DNA of 64,000 bases from Marasmius tenuissimus. Its lineage: Eukaryota > Basidiomycota > Agaricomycetes > Agaricales > Marasmiaceae. Below the pieces are notes generated by a model. The model was given only the letters and a program-made list of their open reading frames with translations. It made no database searches and was not told where the DNA came from. Positions 11,274-25,094 of the stretch are shown in pieces. Numbering within the stretch: position 1 is the first letter of the stretch; each line of letters opens with the position of its first letter. The stretch is from the NCBI GenBank assembly GCA_029532415.1, contig JAQOTA010000020.1, positions 930,001 through 994,000 on the forward strand. Reading direction: 5' to 3'. The position numbers were made by a program, and so were the translations under genes.

Positions 11274-11422
11274 TGTAGTAGGGTAGGGCGTAGTACACAG
11301 CCACTATGTGGCCTTGTTTGGACTAGTAGATACACGAGACGGAGGCATGTACCTAGATCATTGTTAGACTATCACGAGCATTTCTCATCTTCTTCGTCTT
11401 TGGCATCCCACACCCCACCACA
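11274..11422 (+). repeat. 3' LTR of element 1
   Basis: 149 bp, one mismatch to 4879-5027; followed by the CCGC target duplication at 11423-11426. Confidence 0.95.
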
Positions 11423-11666
11423 CCGCGTTGACTCTTGTTTTTCTTGTTGATATCACCATTCACTCAGTCCGTTATTTAGGAAATGTCAGATACATACTGA
11501 GTACATCGATAAGTACGATGTGAAATTCAAAGCTCGCATGGGTGTGGCGAGCCTCAAGGCGCGGAGTTACGTATCCTCGGCAGTCGTGAGTTCCTGATAC
11601 TTTTGCGAATATCTTGACTCCCATCCAGTATTGCCCACGCTGAACCTTAACTTCCCATTCGCCCAT

Positions 11667-11865
11667 TACTTCTTTCTTCTGCCCATCACTTCTTTCTTTT
11701 GCCCTTTTCTCCTTTGTTTTAGGCCTGGAACAACACAACACGTGGTGAACTTTGAAGACATCCGGTGAGGGAGCATCCTGAAGATTGAACGTTGTGCGAT
11801 TCCTTCCGATGCTGATGCTGTCGACGTTCTATCACAGCATTATCCTTCAAACCAACACAGCTTGA
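11667..11865. promoter_or_regulatory. shared upstream region of X1 and the bHLH-like gene
   Basis: About 200 bp between two divergent start codons (11666 on minus, 11866 on plus). No clear TATA on either side. Its shortness suggests a bidirectional promoter; this is inference from position only. Confidence 0.35.
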
Positions 11866-12784
11866 ATGACAACTAAACCGAACACAAGACCTGGATCAAG
11901 GCCGGAACAGATCGTGTTTCCTGTTATTGAGGTCATCGATGAGGAGGAAGATAGAAAATATGACATATCGAACCAGTGCCTTAGTCCTGAGATGGGATCG
12001 GTAGTGAGAATTGGGGTGAGTCCTTCGCGCGAACGATGCATCTCTGTTGCTGAGGCTGGCTAGAAACGATCTCATACATTCGCACAAGGTGGAGGATACA
12101 ATGGCGTCGACGACAACAATGAAACAAACGGCAACGACAATGACCAATCCCGAAAGAGAACAAAGACAGAAATTCGTGACCGTAGAAGACTCATACGCAA
12201 AAACAATCAGCGCATCGCGAGAGAAAAACTTAATGTTGCCATTGATGTGAGTTAATACTATTAGTAACAGCAGACGGCCGATGGTTCAATGATAGCCTCA
12301 GGATCTTCAAGATAGACTGCCTCTAATGTCACTGCCAACTTTGGGCCCTCCCACAAAACGTTTCATCGTGGAAGAAACCGCGCGCTTCATTGACATACTC
12401 GAAGCGGAAAATAGGTCTTTGAAAGCAGAATTGGAGGTAGTACGTGCCACTACTGTAGGTATGGGGGTCGTTGACAGTAGGCTAAACCTCGAAAATGTCG
12501 CAGAAGGTGCGGCATCTGTCTCTATGGACATTTCAGGAGGGAAAACGGAAGGGGGCGCAGACTTAGTTGGTTGTAACCAACCTACTGAACTCGAGTCCGA
12601 ATCAGACGAACCTTTTGACAGAAATGCTCCCTACTGGTCCTCGAATCACATCTACACCATTGTCTCCGACCCAGAGCCCTACGATATATACCCACAACTC
12701 TACCTACCGATCTCTCCCACCGCATACAGCAGAGTTCAGAAATGGTATTATACGATCTCACCTGGTCTGGTTTGGTTGCAATGA
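11866..12784 (+). CDS. bHLH-like protein, family A, intact member
   Basis: Three exons, 11866-12015, 12064-12246 and 12302-12784, both introns phase 0 with GTGAGT donors, giving 271 residues. Exon 2 ends in a strongly basic stretch (RKRTKTEIRDRRRLIRKNNQ) running into a helix (REKLNVAIDDLQDRL). Exon 3 begins with a short loop (PTLGPPTKR) and a second helix (FIVEETARFIDILEAENRSL) that reads on as a coiled coil. The order basic, helix, loop, helix, zipper resembles a bHLH-ZIP DNA-binding domain at about residues 75-150. The C-terminal half contains a patch (YWSSNHIYTIVSDPEPY, then YPQLYLPISP) shared almost word for word with the paralogue at 46094-47146, so it is probably functional. The identification as a transcription factor is inference; the family is not one I know. 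Confidence 0.65.
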
Positions 12785-13915
<1,131 letters not shown>

Positions 13916-15400
13916 AAAGAGAAAGCGGACAAAGGGTACAAAGGCTTTGTTTTGTCTTCCAAGTCCACGTAGCAGCACAAGTTTAGAGTCATCTGAGTAT
14001 AAAGTGCCTCATCCGAGAATCGCTTTGTCGTATCTTAGAAAGAGGTGTCCAGCCCTCGAGAGAAACGACTCCTTTGGCAAAATTCCTGACGTGAAATTCC
14101 TTGGAAGAACTAGATGAAAAAAAAAACATGCGAAGGAAGGCCGAAATGATACAGTTCCAGGCACTGAATATTGAACGTCGTGGATCAGAGGAAAGAGCTT
14201 CAGGCTTCGGAATTTGCCGGGACCCCGCCACAGTCTTGGTCATCCAATTTCTCGTCGGCGCGTCAAACAACTTCAACAACTTCAACGGAGGCAGATGAAG
14301 AAGGCTATGGAGTCACTCGCCATAGACGCATGACGCGAGGCCATATGTCAGCCTATAGATGTGTACATCTTGGTTGTATTCAGGTTGTCCGATCCTTTCC
14401 GGCTCTCTTGAGTCCTCTTGTACTCTTATTATGAAGGCACAAGACCAAGCAGGTCAACGAAGTATCAGGCTGATCGTCGCCCCAAATATCAATGACAGCT
14501 CTTGTAGTGGTTGAAGGATGAGCGACGAGAATTCTCCGTAAGACGGCGCATTGAGTCTTCCGTGCTCTCTTTTGAATCGACTCATTCATGACGATGTTGT
14601 CCTGCGCAGAACGGTGGCTACGAAACCTCTACAGACAACGTTCACCTCTTCTCTTCAACGCCGTGTGCAGGACCGGTACTTGGTTGCTCGAGACAAATGT
14701 CATTCACTCCAAGGTTGTTGGGATCGTGAGGAGGGACGAAAGCTGATCCTCACTTCTGGTTCGCCCGTCTAGCCCATTCCGGCCCTTCTCTTCCTTACAA
14801 AAGACAGCAGAGCCTAGAGCCATTGCGTCTATCGTTCACCTTATCTGAGCAGCGGTTATCTCTACTAGCCTCAAAACAGGGTGGCTCGTACACTCAGCTC
14901 TCCCGCACTGAGCACAAGATGACATCTCAATGACCCTGCATCACTAAGTGTTCGCCCGAACAGCGGAAAATTGTGGTTCTTATGATGACCCTGCCGTCGT
15001 GAATATGTGTGAGCCCTGCACTCCTCTGATCTCGAGGATTTGTTCTTCGGGATCGCCTTCTCGTAAGGCGAACTCGCTGGCAGAGTGGTCGTCGGTCGAT
15101 ACTACCAACTCCGTATGCCCGGTCTGTGCTCGACACACAGCCCCAGTCTCAAGTCAGCTCTTGAACGGTTCCGTATCCGTCCACACGCGTCTCTAAAGGA
15201 ATACTCAGCTTTCGTCGCTCGCAACCAAGCCCAGATTTCCCACTGACGATGACGATGACTCAAGACCTTCCTGCCGTTCCTGAATACTCCAAAGTCGCTC
15301 CCTACCAGAAACGATCCTCTCCCGTTCTCAAACTCCTCGGACTAGCTTAGCAGAATCCCAAATTTCAATCAGATCAAGGGCCTCTTACTAGTAGTATCAA
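13916..15400. other. no supported gene
   Basis: Only short overlapping open frames on both strands with no motif or consistent splice pattern. A 33-codon ATG frame at 15249-15350 is isolated and was not called. Confidence 0.45.
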
Positions 15401-18400
15401 CCACCCTGACATCCGGGTCCGTCGTCTCGCACGTTAGAGATAATCTCTCCTTTTACAGACTTGATGAGCCCGTGCCAGCGAGAAATAACCTTCCCCGTAC
15501 ACAGCACACAGGGTCCCCTTACCGCCCTTCAATTCAGTGATCCGGGGACTTGCAAAAGCGATGCTTAGACTAAGACCCGGGGGATAAATCCCGTTGATTG
15601 ATTGCGCTGGTTGGGTCAATGTACAGGGACCTTCTTGATTCTTTATTAAGTACCACCAGCCACCGTCTCATCTCACTTCGTAATGTCGGGTTTTGGTGTC
15701 TACATTTGCGTATGCGATGCTACTAAAAATACGTACAGAGGAGGACCACGGTTGGGCCTTCACTGCCGTGTAACCCGTCGCGAAGTTTTGATTGTAAGTA
15801 GGTAATCTATATGAATCACGGGAACCCGTTGAACCGTGGAGGAATCCTAAGTATACACTCATTACTATCGTTCTACGCGACTTGACAAATCAGGCTGTGG
15901 ATATGGCTTTGGCTACTAGTAGCCTCGTAATCAGTGTTGAATCATCTATCAGAGGGCTCTCTAATCCATTCTCGATATCCCGAGGCACCAGTAGCCGCAG
16001 GACTCCCGAAACTCGTCGTGTCAGTGTAACCTGTCGTGAAGGTTCTGACAACAAGTAAATAAGTAGGTAATCTTTATCATTGAGAAGTCTGAGTCTCCGA
16101 GCTGAACGAGGGAAAAAACTAAGTTAGACCGGAAAGAATTCAGAGTAAGTACACGATTTTTCCGACTCGGATCCAATTATAATATTTGATTTGTCGTCAC
16201 AGACAACAACTTAATCGACTGTCGACCGTCATCACTAAGAACTGACATTCGCAGGTAAATGAAAAGTCCTGGAGGACTCTGTAATCCTCTCGATGACGTG
16301 CTTGGTGGATCAACAACACCCCAGAAGCCAAGCCGCAAACGTAGGCCGTGACATGTCGTGTCCTCTCGGGAGGCAGTGGAGCCTCGTCTCGGGCGAACGA
16401 ATCTGTTCCAAAAAAAAAGCGATAAACGACTGAAGACTGCACCCGCGAACTTCTCCAACTTTCGTCGTGGTACCCCCCAGACCCGGAGTAAAAAAGGGAC
16501 CGGAAGTCCAGTCAAAGCATAGATTTCCCAAAACTCCGAGGAGGAGTAGCCAAGATTGCCCGGTCCTATTCTATCCTGCCTGCTCAGTGCTCTGGTCAGA
16601 TATGTATCCGGGAACACCTACCTCCCACCCCTCGACTCATCTGATCCGCAAAAGCGATGCCAGAGCACCCGGTGGACGGGTTTCCGGCTCCTTTCCGATT
16701 GGAGCTTGTGAGGTATTCCACCATCCAACGCCTCATCTCACCAAACTCGGTCGTCATGTTTCGACGCTCGAGGGACTGAGACTGATGGTGTGCGTAAGCT
16801 GTCGTGAAGATTCTGATACCTAGGTAAGAAAACACGCGCTGAAAGTGGGTTAGATTGTAGAAGAATTCTGAATCTACGTGACTTTCCGAGTCGGGATACA
16901 TATTGAATGATTTGCCTGCCTGCCAGCTAGCTGATACTGCCGGAAACTATCCAGTGTCAACTGTCTAGTCATTTGAATAGCCTAAATGTAAATCCCGGAG
17001 GGCTTCGACCCTCGATGCCGTGCTTGAGGGGATCGACAGCCTTGGATTTATGCTAAGTCTAGCTGGGAAATCGACCTCTCGACAGTATCTTTCACTTGTC
17101 TCGGTGGCCACGGGCGAGGGGAGTACCATACCATACCAACAAGCAATAATATCTCAGATCTCAGGCCCCAGAGTCAGATTGCACCCGACTTCCCGAATAT
17201 GTATCGCTCAGACTGAGTCCAGTGAGAATGTGATACAGGTGAAGTATGAGCCTACTCCTTTCTCCTTCTTCCCCGGACTTCCAACAGCAAGTGCAGTAGA
17301 GAACGCCGTAGTCGAGCAAAGCAACCCCGATCGACCATTGATCATTCGACGATTTTCTGGACTGGTCTGCGTACTAATACCTATGGGAATAAGTAGTCAC
17401 ACTCACTCGGAGGTATCGTACTACCGACATTGGTCTTTGCTCTTTTAGGATTGTGGCTTTTTCACGTGCGAGGTGAGTTGAGGACGGACTTGATACTGGA
17501 ATCCCTCTTGGAACGTGACACTGGACTTCGTTAGTGTCTCGGATGTAGGACCCGGATGCTCGTAATCTCGAGTGAGCTCAAACATGAGCCACTCGAGAAT
17601 CCTTGGCAGTTACTAGTTACTCTCCAAATACCCCAAACATGATCATGACAGCGGTGATTTGGCGGGGGGATCGACAAGAAATGATTTTCTCACGTTGCGC
17701 CACAATCTCTTTCTGTCAACAGCAAGTCGTATCGCTGTATGATGCAACTTCAAATTCTTTCCACAACTGAGCCCAGAGGTGGACGTAGGCTCTAGACAAG
17801 TCGAGAATGTGAGGTTGAGTTGCTCAGCGCTCCGACTCGGTCGATAGTCGACACGTTCTTATCTGATCCTACAACACCGTGACCCCCAGAGTCGGGCGAC
17901 GTAAGTAACCGGAGTACTCAATGCATTGCATACCCCGCCATCACCCTCCCCTCGAATCCTGACAAACGCCAGATCTGTCATTGGCCTGGCATTGTAACTT
18001 GTAATCCGACGATCGAGTGGGGTACATGAAAGTGGCAAATGTACTAGTACTCGTAAGACGACCCTGGGGGATCTTCCGAGTACCGGCGGATATTGGACGC
18101 TCTATACCCACCACCCCCTATTGCTCAATCATTAATCGACTTCTTGAGAACGTTCCGAGTCGACCGGTGTTGGACTGCTTTGGTCTTTAAACCCCTTCCC
18201 TTCTCAGTGACTGGGTGAATGAAAGAGGCTTTGGAGGTAAAATGAACTTATCCGGAGGACTTGTTAATCCTCGACCGCCTCGCTGGAGTCGTGCTTGGTA
18301 GATCGACAGTACCTCTAGAACCCAAACCGCTAGCGTAGCACGTCTATGATTGAGGGGATAGTTGGAGTTTTCAAGCTTCAAGTTTCAGAATCATACATAG

Positions 18401-21400
18401 AATCGGGCAAACAATTTCATTCCAGTAGCAACAAATGACCCGTCACTCCGACTGCGCCCGAAAATCTGATTCTCCAGTCACTCAGTCGGTCTCCGAGATC
18501 TAGTCAAGGCATTCAAGCACAGTTTCGCATGTAAATTCTCTTCCTAAAACCTCCGAGGAGGAAGAGGGATAAGCACGGCGACTCGTCCCTGCTCTGAATT
18601 CTCTTTGAACGACCCGATACGAAGTTCTCCAGACAACACAGCCCGAGTCCTCCCCTTCAACCCATCTGATCCGCCAGATGGGACCTACAAAAGCGATGCT
18701 AGGGGGTCCCGGGGAGTGTAATTCCGGTTCCTTTCTGATTGATTTGGATTCGCGATGATGCGTAGGACTCCCCTTCCACCAGTACACCGTCTCATCTCAC
18801 CAGGCTCAGTCGTTGCGTTTTGACATTTGAATCTTAATCTACGTGGCGCTACAAAAATAGAGTCTAGGTCTCGAATTTGAGTAGCTGTCCTGAAGATCCA
18901 GATCAGCAAAGTAGGTAAGTAAGCACCCAGTGAATCCACGTCAAAAGTCCGAACTGAAAGTGGGTTAGATCTGATTTTACGTGTGTGTTATTTTTCCGAG
19001 TCGGGATGGTTTGCCTGCCAGCTAGCTAGCCGGGAACTGTCCAGTATTTAGTGTCAACTGTCTTTGTCGTAGGCTATAGGATAAATCCCGGGACTTGTCA
19101 CTTTTTTTACCAATCCTCGACCCGCTTAGTGGGATCGCCTGCCAAGTTCGAGCTGGGCATCGACGTCTTGAGGGTAGCATCATTCACTTATTCACTTAGC
19201 AATGCTCGGTGACCACCGGGCGAGTGGAGTATCATATCATATCCAAAAAAAGCTATAGTGCACTAGACTGTACCCGACCCCGACTTCCCGAATATGTATC
19301 ACTCAGACTGGGTGCAACTTTTTGTGTCGTGAGAATGTGATACAAGGAGCTTTTGGTACGTAGAAAACCAGCTCAACCCTTCTCCAACGCCCGGTTAAAG
19401 CTTTCTGATCTTCGATCATCGGTATTTTTGGGACTAGTACATATGGGAATATCTAGTAGCTCGCCACTTGGAGGTGCTGTAGCACCGGTGAGTCCTGTTT
19501 AGAAGAAATAATCATAACGACAAGGAATCTCACCGTATCTCGGGTTTAGGAACTCGAATGCCCGTACTTGCCTTATAATCTCGAGCGAGAACGAACTCGA
19601 CGATCCTTGGCGGTTGCTAGTTACCATTGAAACACGATCACGACCGCGGTGATTTGGTGGGACTGGAGGGATCGACAAATGTAGATTTCTCACGACAGTC
19701 TGTGCAGTTTACTGAGCCTTCGAGAGTGTTGAATTGGTTTTCTTAAAATCAAAGGCTCAGCGCTCAGTACTAGTGACGTTGAGTCCGTTTTTATCTGACT
19801 CTAGCGCAAAAATACGACACTCCGGCCCCGACATAAGTATACCCTCCCCCTCAAAGCTTGGCAAGTCCACCTTCGGGCGAGTGGCCATCGGGCGTCATAT
19901 GACTCAAGCACTAGACTTTTCCCGAAAATGTACTACTCAGATTTCTCTTGTGAACTTGCTAGTGAGTCACCCCCGGGCCTCCTCCCCCGAGCTGTAAGGT
20001 TTCGGATAAGTAAAGCAGAGAACGCCGTAGTTGGTCAAAGCAACCCCGCTGTCATCTTCGATCGTCGATCATTTCGGACTGTAAACCACCACTAGTATGT
20101 TCGCCGTTCAGGGGGTGTAGTACCACCGCCACTGAATTGGGGTACGAGATGAGAGAGTACCGCACCAGTGAAGTTCGGGGTTTGGAACTAAAACTCGAAT
20201 GCACGTACCTACCTGTGGAACTCAAACATACGAACTGCTTGGCAGCCACTAGTTATGATTCATGACAGCGGTGATCTAGTGGGACTGGTCACCGCCGGGG
20301 AGATCGACGAATGTACACGATCTTTTCCGACTCGGATCCCATTGTGATAATTATCTGATTTTGTCGCCACAGTCAACTACCTAGTGTCAACTGTCACTCA
20401 TAGGTAAACGAATAAAATCCCGGAGGACTTAACAATCCTCGACCCTTGGTGGATCGACAATACCCCAGACGCCAAGCCCCAAAACGTGGACCCTAGCACG
20501 GGAGGGGAAAGACTGAACTGAAGAGATCCGGGAGAGGGGAGGGTGACCCACTAGTGGTCATTGTTCACATTTCTAAAAAACCATCTCTACGCGTGTGTGT
20601 GTGTGACGAAGACAACGTTTATCGATCCCTCCAGTCTCACCAAATCATGATGGGGAGTAGTAACTGCCAAGAATCCTCGAGTTTGTATGTTTGACCTCAC
20701 TCGAGATAGTAATAAGGATAGGCATTCGAGTCCTAAAATCCGAGACACAGTGAGATTTCCTGTATGATCATCTCGTCCAAACAAGAATTATCGGTGCTAC
20801 AGCACCTCCAAGTGGCGAGCTACCAATAATTACCTATACGTACTAGTACTATATGATCGATGATCAGAAAAGGCGAGGGGGGAAAATTCTCTACATAGTA
20901 CAAGCTCAGGTTCTCAGTCTGCAGCGCAGCCTGAGCGATACACATTGAAATTCGGGAAGTCGATCTGGTGCATTATGTATAGCTTTTTTTTCGGGTATGA
21001 TACTCCACTCACCCGGTGGTCACCGAGGAATGATACTACCCCTCGAGACGTCGATAACTTGGCACAACCCTACAAAGCTGTCGGATCCACTAAGCACGAC
21101 AAGTCCTCTGGGGTTTACCTATAGCTTACGACTCGGAATGGCAAGGACACTGGGCAGTTTCAAGGCAGGCAGAGCGTTCCGACTCGGAAAATCACAACTC
21201 TTCCACGATCTAACCCACTTTCAGTTCGGGATTTTTTTTTCTTAAAGTGGACTACGTACTTACCTACACACTTGGTGTGATTTTATCAGTTCTTAGTTGA
21301 AATGCGACGACCGAGGTTTGGTGAGATGAGACGGTTGTACTGGTTAGAAGATCCTACGAACAGATGACTGACCAACCGGAGATACATTCTCTGGGACCCC

Positions 21401-22633
21401 CTGGTATCGCTTTGGTAGGTCCCGTCTGGCGGATCAGATGCATCGAGGGGGGGAAGATTTAGGCTGTGTTGTCTGGAGGACCATTTCGGGTCGGGTCGTT
21501 CAAGAACGAAAGCAAAGAAGAAGAAAAAAACAGAGCAGAGATGCGCCTCCAAGTCTCGGGAATCATACATAGTCAAAGGCAACAAATGACTCATAACTGT
21601 CCCACTCGAGACTGTGACACCCGAGAATTGGATTCTCCAAACCGCTCAGTCGGTTCTTTCTTATACATCGGGATACAGTAGAAGCATCACATATAATTAG
21701 TGAGTGATTCAGAGTCCAACGGCGCCATAGCCGGTCAAAGCAACACCGCTGTCATCATCGATCGTCGATTATTTCGGACTATTTGTAGTACCGTAACCTA
21801 CGGTGAGCTAGCACTAGCACCAGTTCAATCACTCGTAGGTGTAGTACCGCCGACATGAAGTAGGTCTTTACTATCCCAGGAAGAAAGTTTCACGTGTTAC
21901 TCTCAACACACCGAGTTGCTGAGTTGAGTTCAGGTTCGTATCTCAGGTGACGGGTTTTCAGGACTCTAATACCCGTACCTATCTCGAGTGAGCTCAAACA
22001 TAGGAAGACTCGGATCCTTGTAACTCTCCAAACACCCCAAACACGATCAGACAGGCAACAGCGGTGATTTGGTGGGGATCGACGAAACTAAGACTTTTGA
22101 TGATTTTCTAGTAGTCACGTTCCCACCGTAACTCCCATGTCGCTCGCTGTACATATGATGATTCAACTCAGAGTCCGAACCTAGTTGTGAGCCGTGTGTA
22201 TATATTTCCAAGGCAGGCTCCGACTCGGCCCAACACGTTTCACTTGAGCGCTCTATAGTCCTCCGGCTCCCCTCCCCATATCTTTCGACGTAAGTAACCA
22301 GAGTCCCGCCATCACACCCCCTCGAATCCTGACAAAAACGCCAAGTCTGTCTGTCTGTCATTAGTCACCGGAACTTGTAAGCCGACGATCGAGCGACGAG
22401 GCGGGGTACATGGAACTCGGAGATGGAAAGTGTCGACTTTTACACTAGCCCTCTAGAACGGATCTTCTACCGGCTGCGGATATCACACCTTCCAACCCCC
22501 CTCCCCCTATGTTTTTCTTTGACGTTGGAGTTGGGTACTTATGTCCCGGGTGGTCCGGGAAGAATCTTCGAAACTCGATGCTTTGACCCTCTCACAGCTG
22601 GGGCAAAAACTTATTTTGTTGCGGAATATGAAG

Positions 22634-22752
22634 CAGAAATATGACGCCTTACTTTCCGGTGAGTATTTGTGCTGCCAAATATGCGGAATTCAATTCAATT
22701 TTGAATATCTTCAGACTGAATATGTGTTGAACTGTGAGGCGTCATATTTTTC
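22634..22752. repeat. short inverted repeat, possible hairpin
   Basis: AAATATGACGCCT near 22635 faces AGGCGTCATATTT near 22740, with about 90 bp between them. It interrupts module sequence of the repeat block and may be a small foldback insertion. Confidence 0.45.
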
Positions 22753-23193
22753 TGGCATATTTCCGTGCAAAAATAATATTCACGCCCAGCTGTGTCTTCT
22801 ATTTGATGAAAACAAGATCAGTCTCGCAAAGACTACAGGACAACGAGCTATTTGGCTGGGTATTTGACTGTCGCTTCATATCTGGGAGCGGGGTACATGA
22901 ATTAGCATAGTATGTAGTAGAACGGCCCTGAAGCTCTTCTTCCTGCGGCGGATATTAGTCGTTCTAACTTGCATCCCCCTATTCATGTATATGATATTAG
23001 GCGCTTTCCTTGATTCTCGAATCTGGGGATGAACTTCTCGCTTCATTTGCAGACGTTCCGAGTCGACCGGCGTTGGACTGCTTTGGCCTTTTGTACCCCT
23101 TCTCTCTCTCTCTCTGAGTGGGTGAATGATTATGAAAGAGAGTTTGGGTGTTCTGCCGGCGGATATTGGGCGTTGTATCCCCCTGTCGTCCTT

Positions 23194-23218
23194 CCTTCCT
23201 TCCTTCCTTCCTTCCGGG
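23194..23218 (+). repeat. TTCC simple repeat
   Basis: About six TTCC units; a CT run lies about 80 bp upstream. Ordinary microsatellites. Confidence 0.85.
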
Positions 23219-23687
23219 AGAATCAGTTCATGATTGGGTGATGGATTGGAGTCAGAGAGGATGCTTTGGATGCTTTGACACCCTCAGCGTTCCCTCTTGA
23301 GGTTCTGACGCAAAGTGACAATGAGGCTTTGTTCTCTCTTCTGACCTGGTTACTACCCTGAACGGGACTTTTTTTTTTATTTTTCTTTGTGGAAGATCAG
23401 GCCTGGATCACAGGTGCTTGGCGACGAGTGACGAGTTGCCACCTCGAGGCAAAGAGACCCAGACAAATTGGCGTTACATACTCCCGTGGCAGTTCATCTT
23501 CTGGGAGAATAATACTGACACAACCGCACTTTCGTCATCCCCGAGGACAACAAGGACGCAGGATTCAGAGAATGGGTGATGGCGACAAACTACCCAGCGT
23601 TTTTGTTTGGTCGGTCAGTTGACCGGATGATGGGGAAGGCCGGGGAGATCTGGCAATGAGATCTGCCCATCAAATTGATCTGGATGT

Positions 23688-23696
23688 TTATATATA
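23688..23696 (+). promoter_or_regulatory. TATA-like box upstream of the bHLH gene
   Basis: TTATATATA, about 270 bp before the ATG at 23962; with a long 5' UTR it could position transcription of that gene. Confidence 0.35.
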
Positions 23697-23961
23697 CCTG
23701 GATCCCCTGGCGAAATCGCCTCAGCTCACCCAAATTGGTCCCTTGTTCCTCTTCTCCTTCTTCTACTTCCTCCCTCCCTCCCTCCCCTCGTCGTGTCAAG
23801 GATAACGCTTGGTGTGAGTGGTACAGTTGCGTCGTTTGCTCAGGAACTAAAGATGACATAGATCTCGCGACCCTTGCCGACCTCACCTCTTCCGCAACCA
23901 AAAAACACAACAAACACGCTCGCACTCGCTTGAGCCCAGCTCGCGAACACTCCCCCACTAC

Positions 23962-25094
23962 ATGATAATGACGCTCCCACTCGTCATCCCCTCTGGCGCT
24001 GGCTCTACGCTCCCACCAACTGCCTTGTCCCCTTCTTCAACGGATGAGTCGTCTTCTGGGCCTAGAACGCCCGTTTCGCCCACCCCCCACACCACCACGA
24101 ATGGAACCGGAAAGAGCCTCAAAAAATCATCAAGAAGAGCCAACACCGCCGAACGTCGAGCGACTCACAACGCCGTCGAACGCGCCAGAAGGGAAACATT
24201 AAACGGGAGATTCTTGGTCAGCCTCTCTCGGATTCGTCGGCTTCATGGACCCAACTCACTTACGCGTTTCTACTTCCACAGGACCTCGCCAAAATGCTCC
24301 CAAACCTCTCGCAAATCCGACGGCCCTCCAAATCCGCGATCGTCAACTCGTCTATCGCACATATCCACGCTTCCCGTCGACACCGTGTCCTCGCCTCGCG
24401 TGAGTTGAGGATGATTAAACTGGAAGCTGATCAGTTGAGGCACGAGCTCAACGAGTGGAGAGATCGGGCGGGGATTTCGAGGGTTGAGGAACCTGTGAGA
24501 GGGGATGGATTTTCGATGGTGTTGAATCAGGAGTTGGAGGTTATTCCTATTATGACGAGTGGTGGTGATGAGGATGAGGATGGGTTGTATGGTGATGAAG
24601 ATGAGGAAAGTGGTGGTGCGATTGGTGTTGAGGAACAGCAGAGAATGATGATGGCTGCTGGACCGACGGCGGCGGCGGCGACGACGACGGCGATGGGTGG
24701 GTATCCGGTTTATCCCCACCAACCACAGCAACAACAGCAACAACCACAACAACCACAACAGCAACAACGACCACCGTTCTCGCATCATCCACAGTCACTT
24801 CCTATGATTGCTACGCCTGGATCGTTTGATGGGTACACTGAATATCATCATCATCACAATCTCCCGTATGACAAGTTTCCCATCCAACAACAACAACAGC
24901 CTCCTCCTCCTCCCCAGTACCACCACCACCACCAGCAGCGACGAGACAGGTCAAACTCGATGGCTTCGATGACGTCCAGTGGAAGCGCTAGCCCTCCTCT
25001 TCCGCTCTATCCCCAGCCGTTCGAGGCGGGATGGTCGACCCACCCTCAATCCGGCGGTGGTATCGGAAATGGAGTGACGTTTGCCATGATGTGA
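23962..25094 (+). CDS. bHLH transcription factor
   Basis: Two exons, 23962-24216 and 24282-25094, split by a 65-nt phase-0 intron, giving 355 residues. A Ser/Thr/Pro-rich head (1-55) precedes a clear bHLH at about 62-116: basic region RRATHNAVERARRETLN with the H-E-R pattern of E-box binders, helix 1 continuing across the intron (GRFLDLAKMLPNL), a short loop, and helix 2 (PSKSAIVNSSIAHIHASRR). A coiled-coil extension follows (LRMIKLEADQLRHELNEW). The remainder is acidic, then Gln/Pro- and His-rich low-complexity sequence, typical of fungal activation domains. By the family it should act as a nuclear dimer on CANNTG-type sites. ATG choice: a second Met two codons downstream is equally possible. 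The amplified tRNA array begins just beyond its 3' end. Confidence 0.9.

Larger units (their letters stand above)
4879..11422 (+). mobile_element. Ty3/gypsy LTR retrotransposon, element 1
   Basis: Complete 6,544-bp element: 149-bp LTRs starting TG and ending CA, target duplication CCGC (4875-4878 and 11423-11426), a candidate primer-binding site, gag, protease, RT-RNase H-integrase in gypsy order, and a purine stretch before the 3' LTR. The LTRs differ at one position (T at 5000, C at 11395), so the insertion is young. There is no chromodomain after the integrase. Defects: an in-frame TGA in pol (9554-9556) and an unexplained frame change between protease and RT. The empty site is preserved in a related sequence at 43946-43949 (complement strand), confirming the borders. 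Confidence 0.93.
4798..11666 (-). pseudogene. small gene X1, split by retrotransposon element 1
   Basis: Minus-strand gene with exon 1 at 11666-11498 (ATG at 11666, 56 codons plus one base), an intron with a consensus GTATGT donor at 11497 and an AG acceptor at 11432, and exon 2 starting at 11431. Exon 2 is interrupted after nine bases by element 1 and resumes at 4874, ending at a TGA at 4798-4800. Exon 1 encodes GQYWMGVKIFAKVSGTHDC and related sequence; exon 2 encodes NAAKEISWSPQKALNS. No known domain. A decayed relative of the same locus flanks element 2 (34640-34705 and 43875-44095), which is why I treat it as a gene family. It is divergent from the bHLH-like gene at 11866, with about 200 bp between the start codons. 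Function unknown. Confidence 0.5.
15400..23250. repeat. 8-kb block of degenerate direct and inverted repeats, non-coding
   Basis: Several modules recur with perhaps 65-85 per cent similarity. Module 1 (about CAAAAGCGATGC ... CGTCTCATCTCAC): near 15550-15690, 16640-16750, 18690-18800 and inverted near 21310-21440. Module 2 (TTTCCGACTCGGATCC or CCGAGTCGGGAT ... GTGTCAACTGTC ... GGAGGACTT ... GATCGACA): near 16160-16310, 16880-17040, 18230-18320, 18990-19140 and 20320-20460. Module 3 (GGGCGAGTGGAGTA ... CCCGAATATGTATC): near 17110-17240, 19210-19350 and inverted near 20940-21030. Module 4 (GCGGTGATTTGGTGGG, GATCGAC): near 17650, 19640, 20270 and 22060. Module 5 (TCGAATCCTGACAAA ... GGGGTACATG): near 17960-18030 and 22320-22410. 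No coding potential and no transposase or polymerase motif. Likely an old nested or tandemly duplicated non-autonomous element. Confidence 0.65.

Noticed and set aside
14101..14434. Plus-strand frames near 14.1-14.4 kb that look locally coding-like
   Set aside because: No consistent splice sites, no motif, and competing frames on the other strand.
15249..15350. 33-codon ATG frame
   Set aside because: Isolated, too short, and no supporting signal.
23194..23218. Tandem repeats considered as a CRISPR-like or satellite array
   Set aside because: A plain tetranucleotide microsatellite; no spacer-repeat alternation anywhere in the window, and the genome is eukaryotic.
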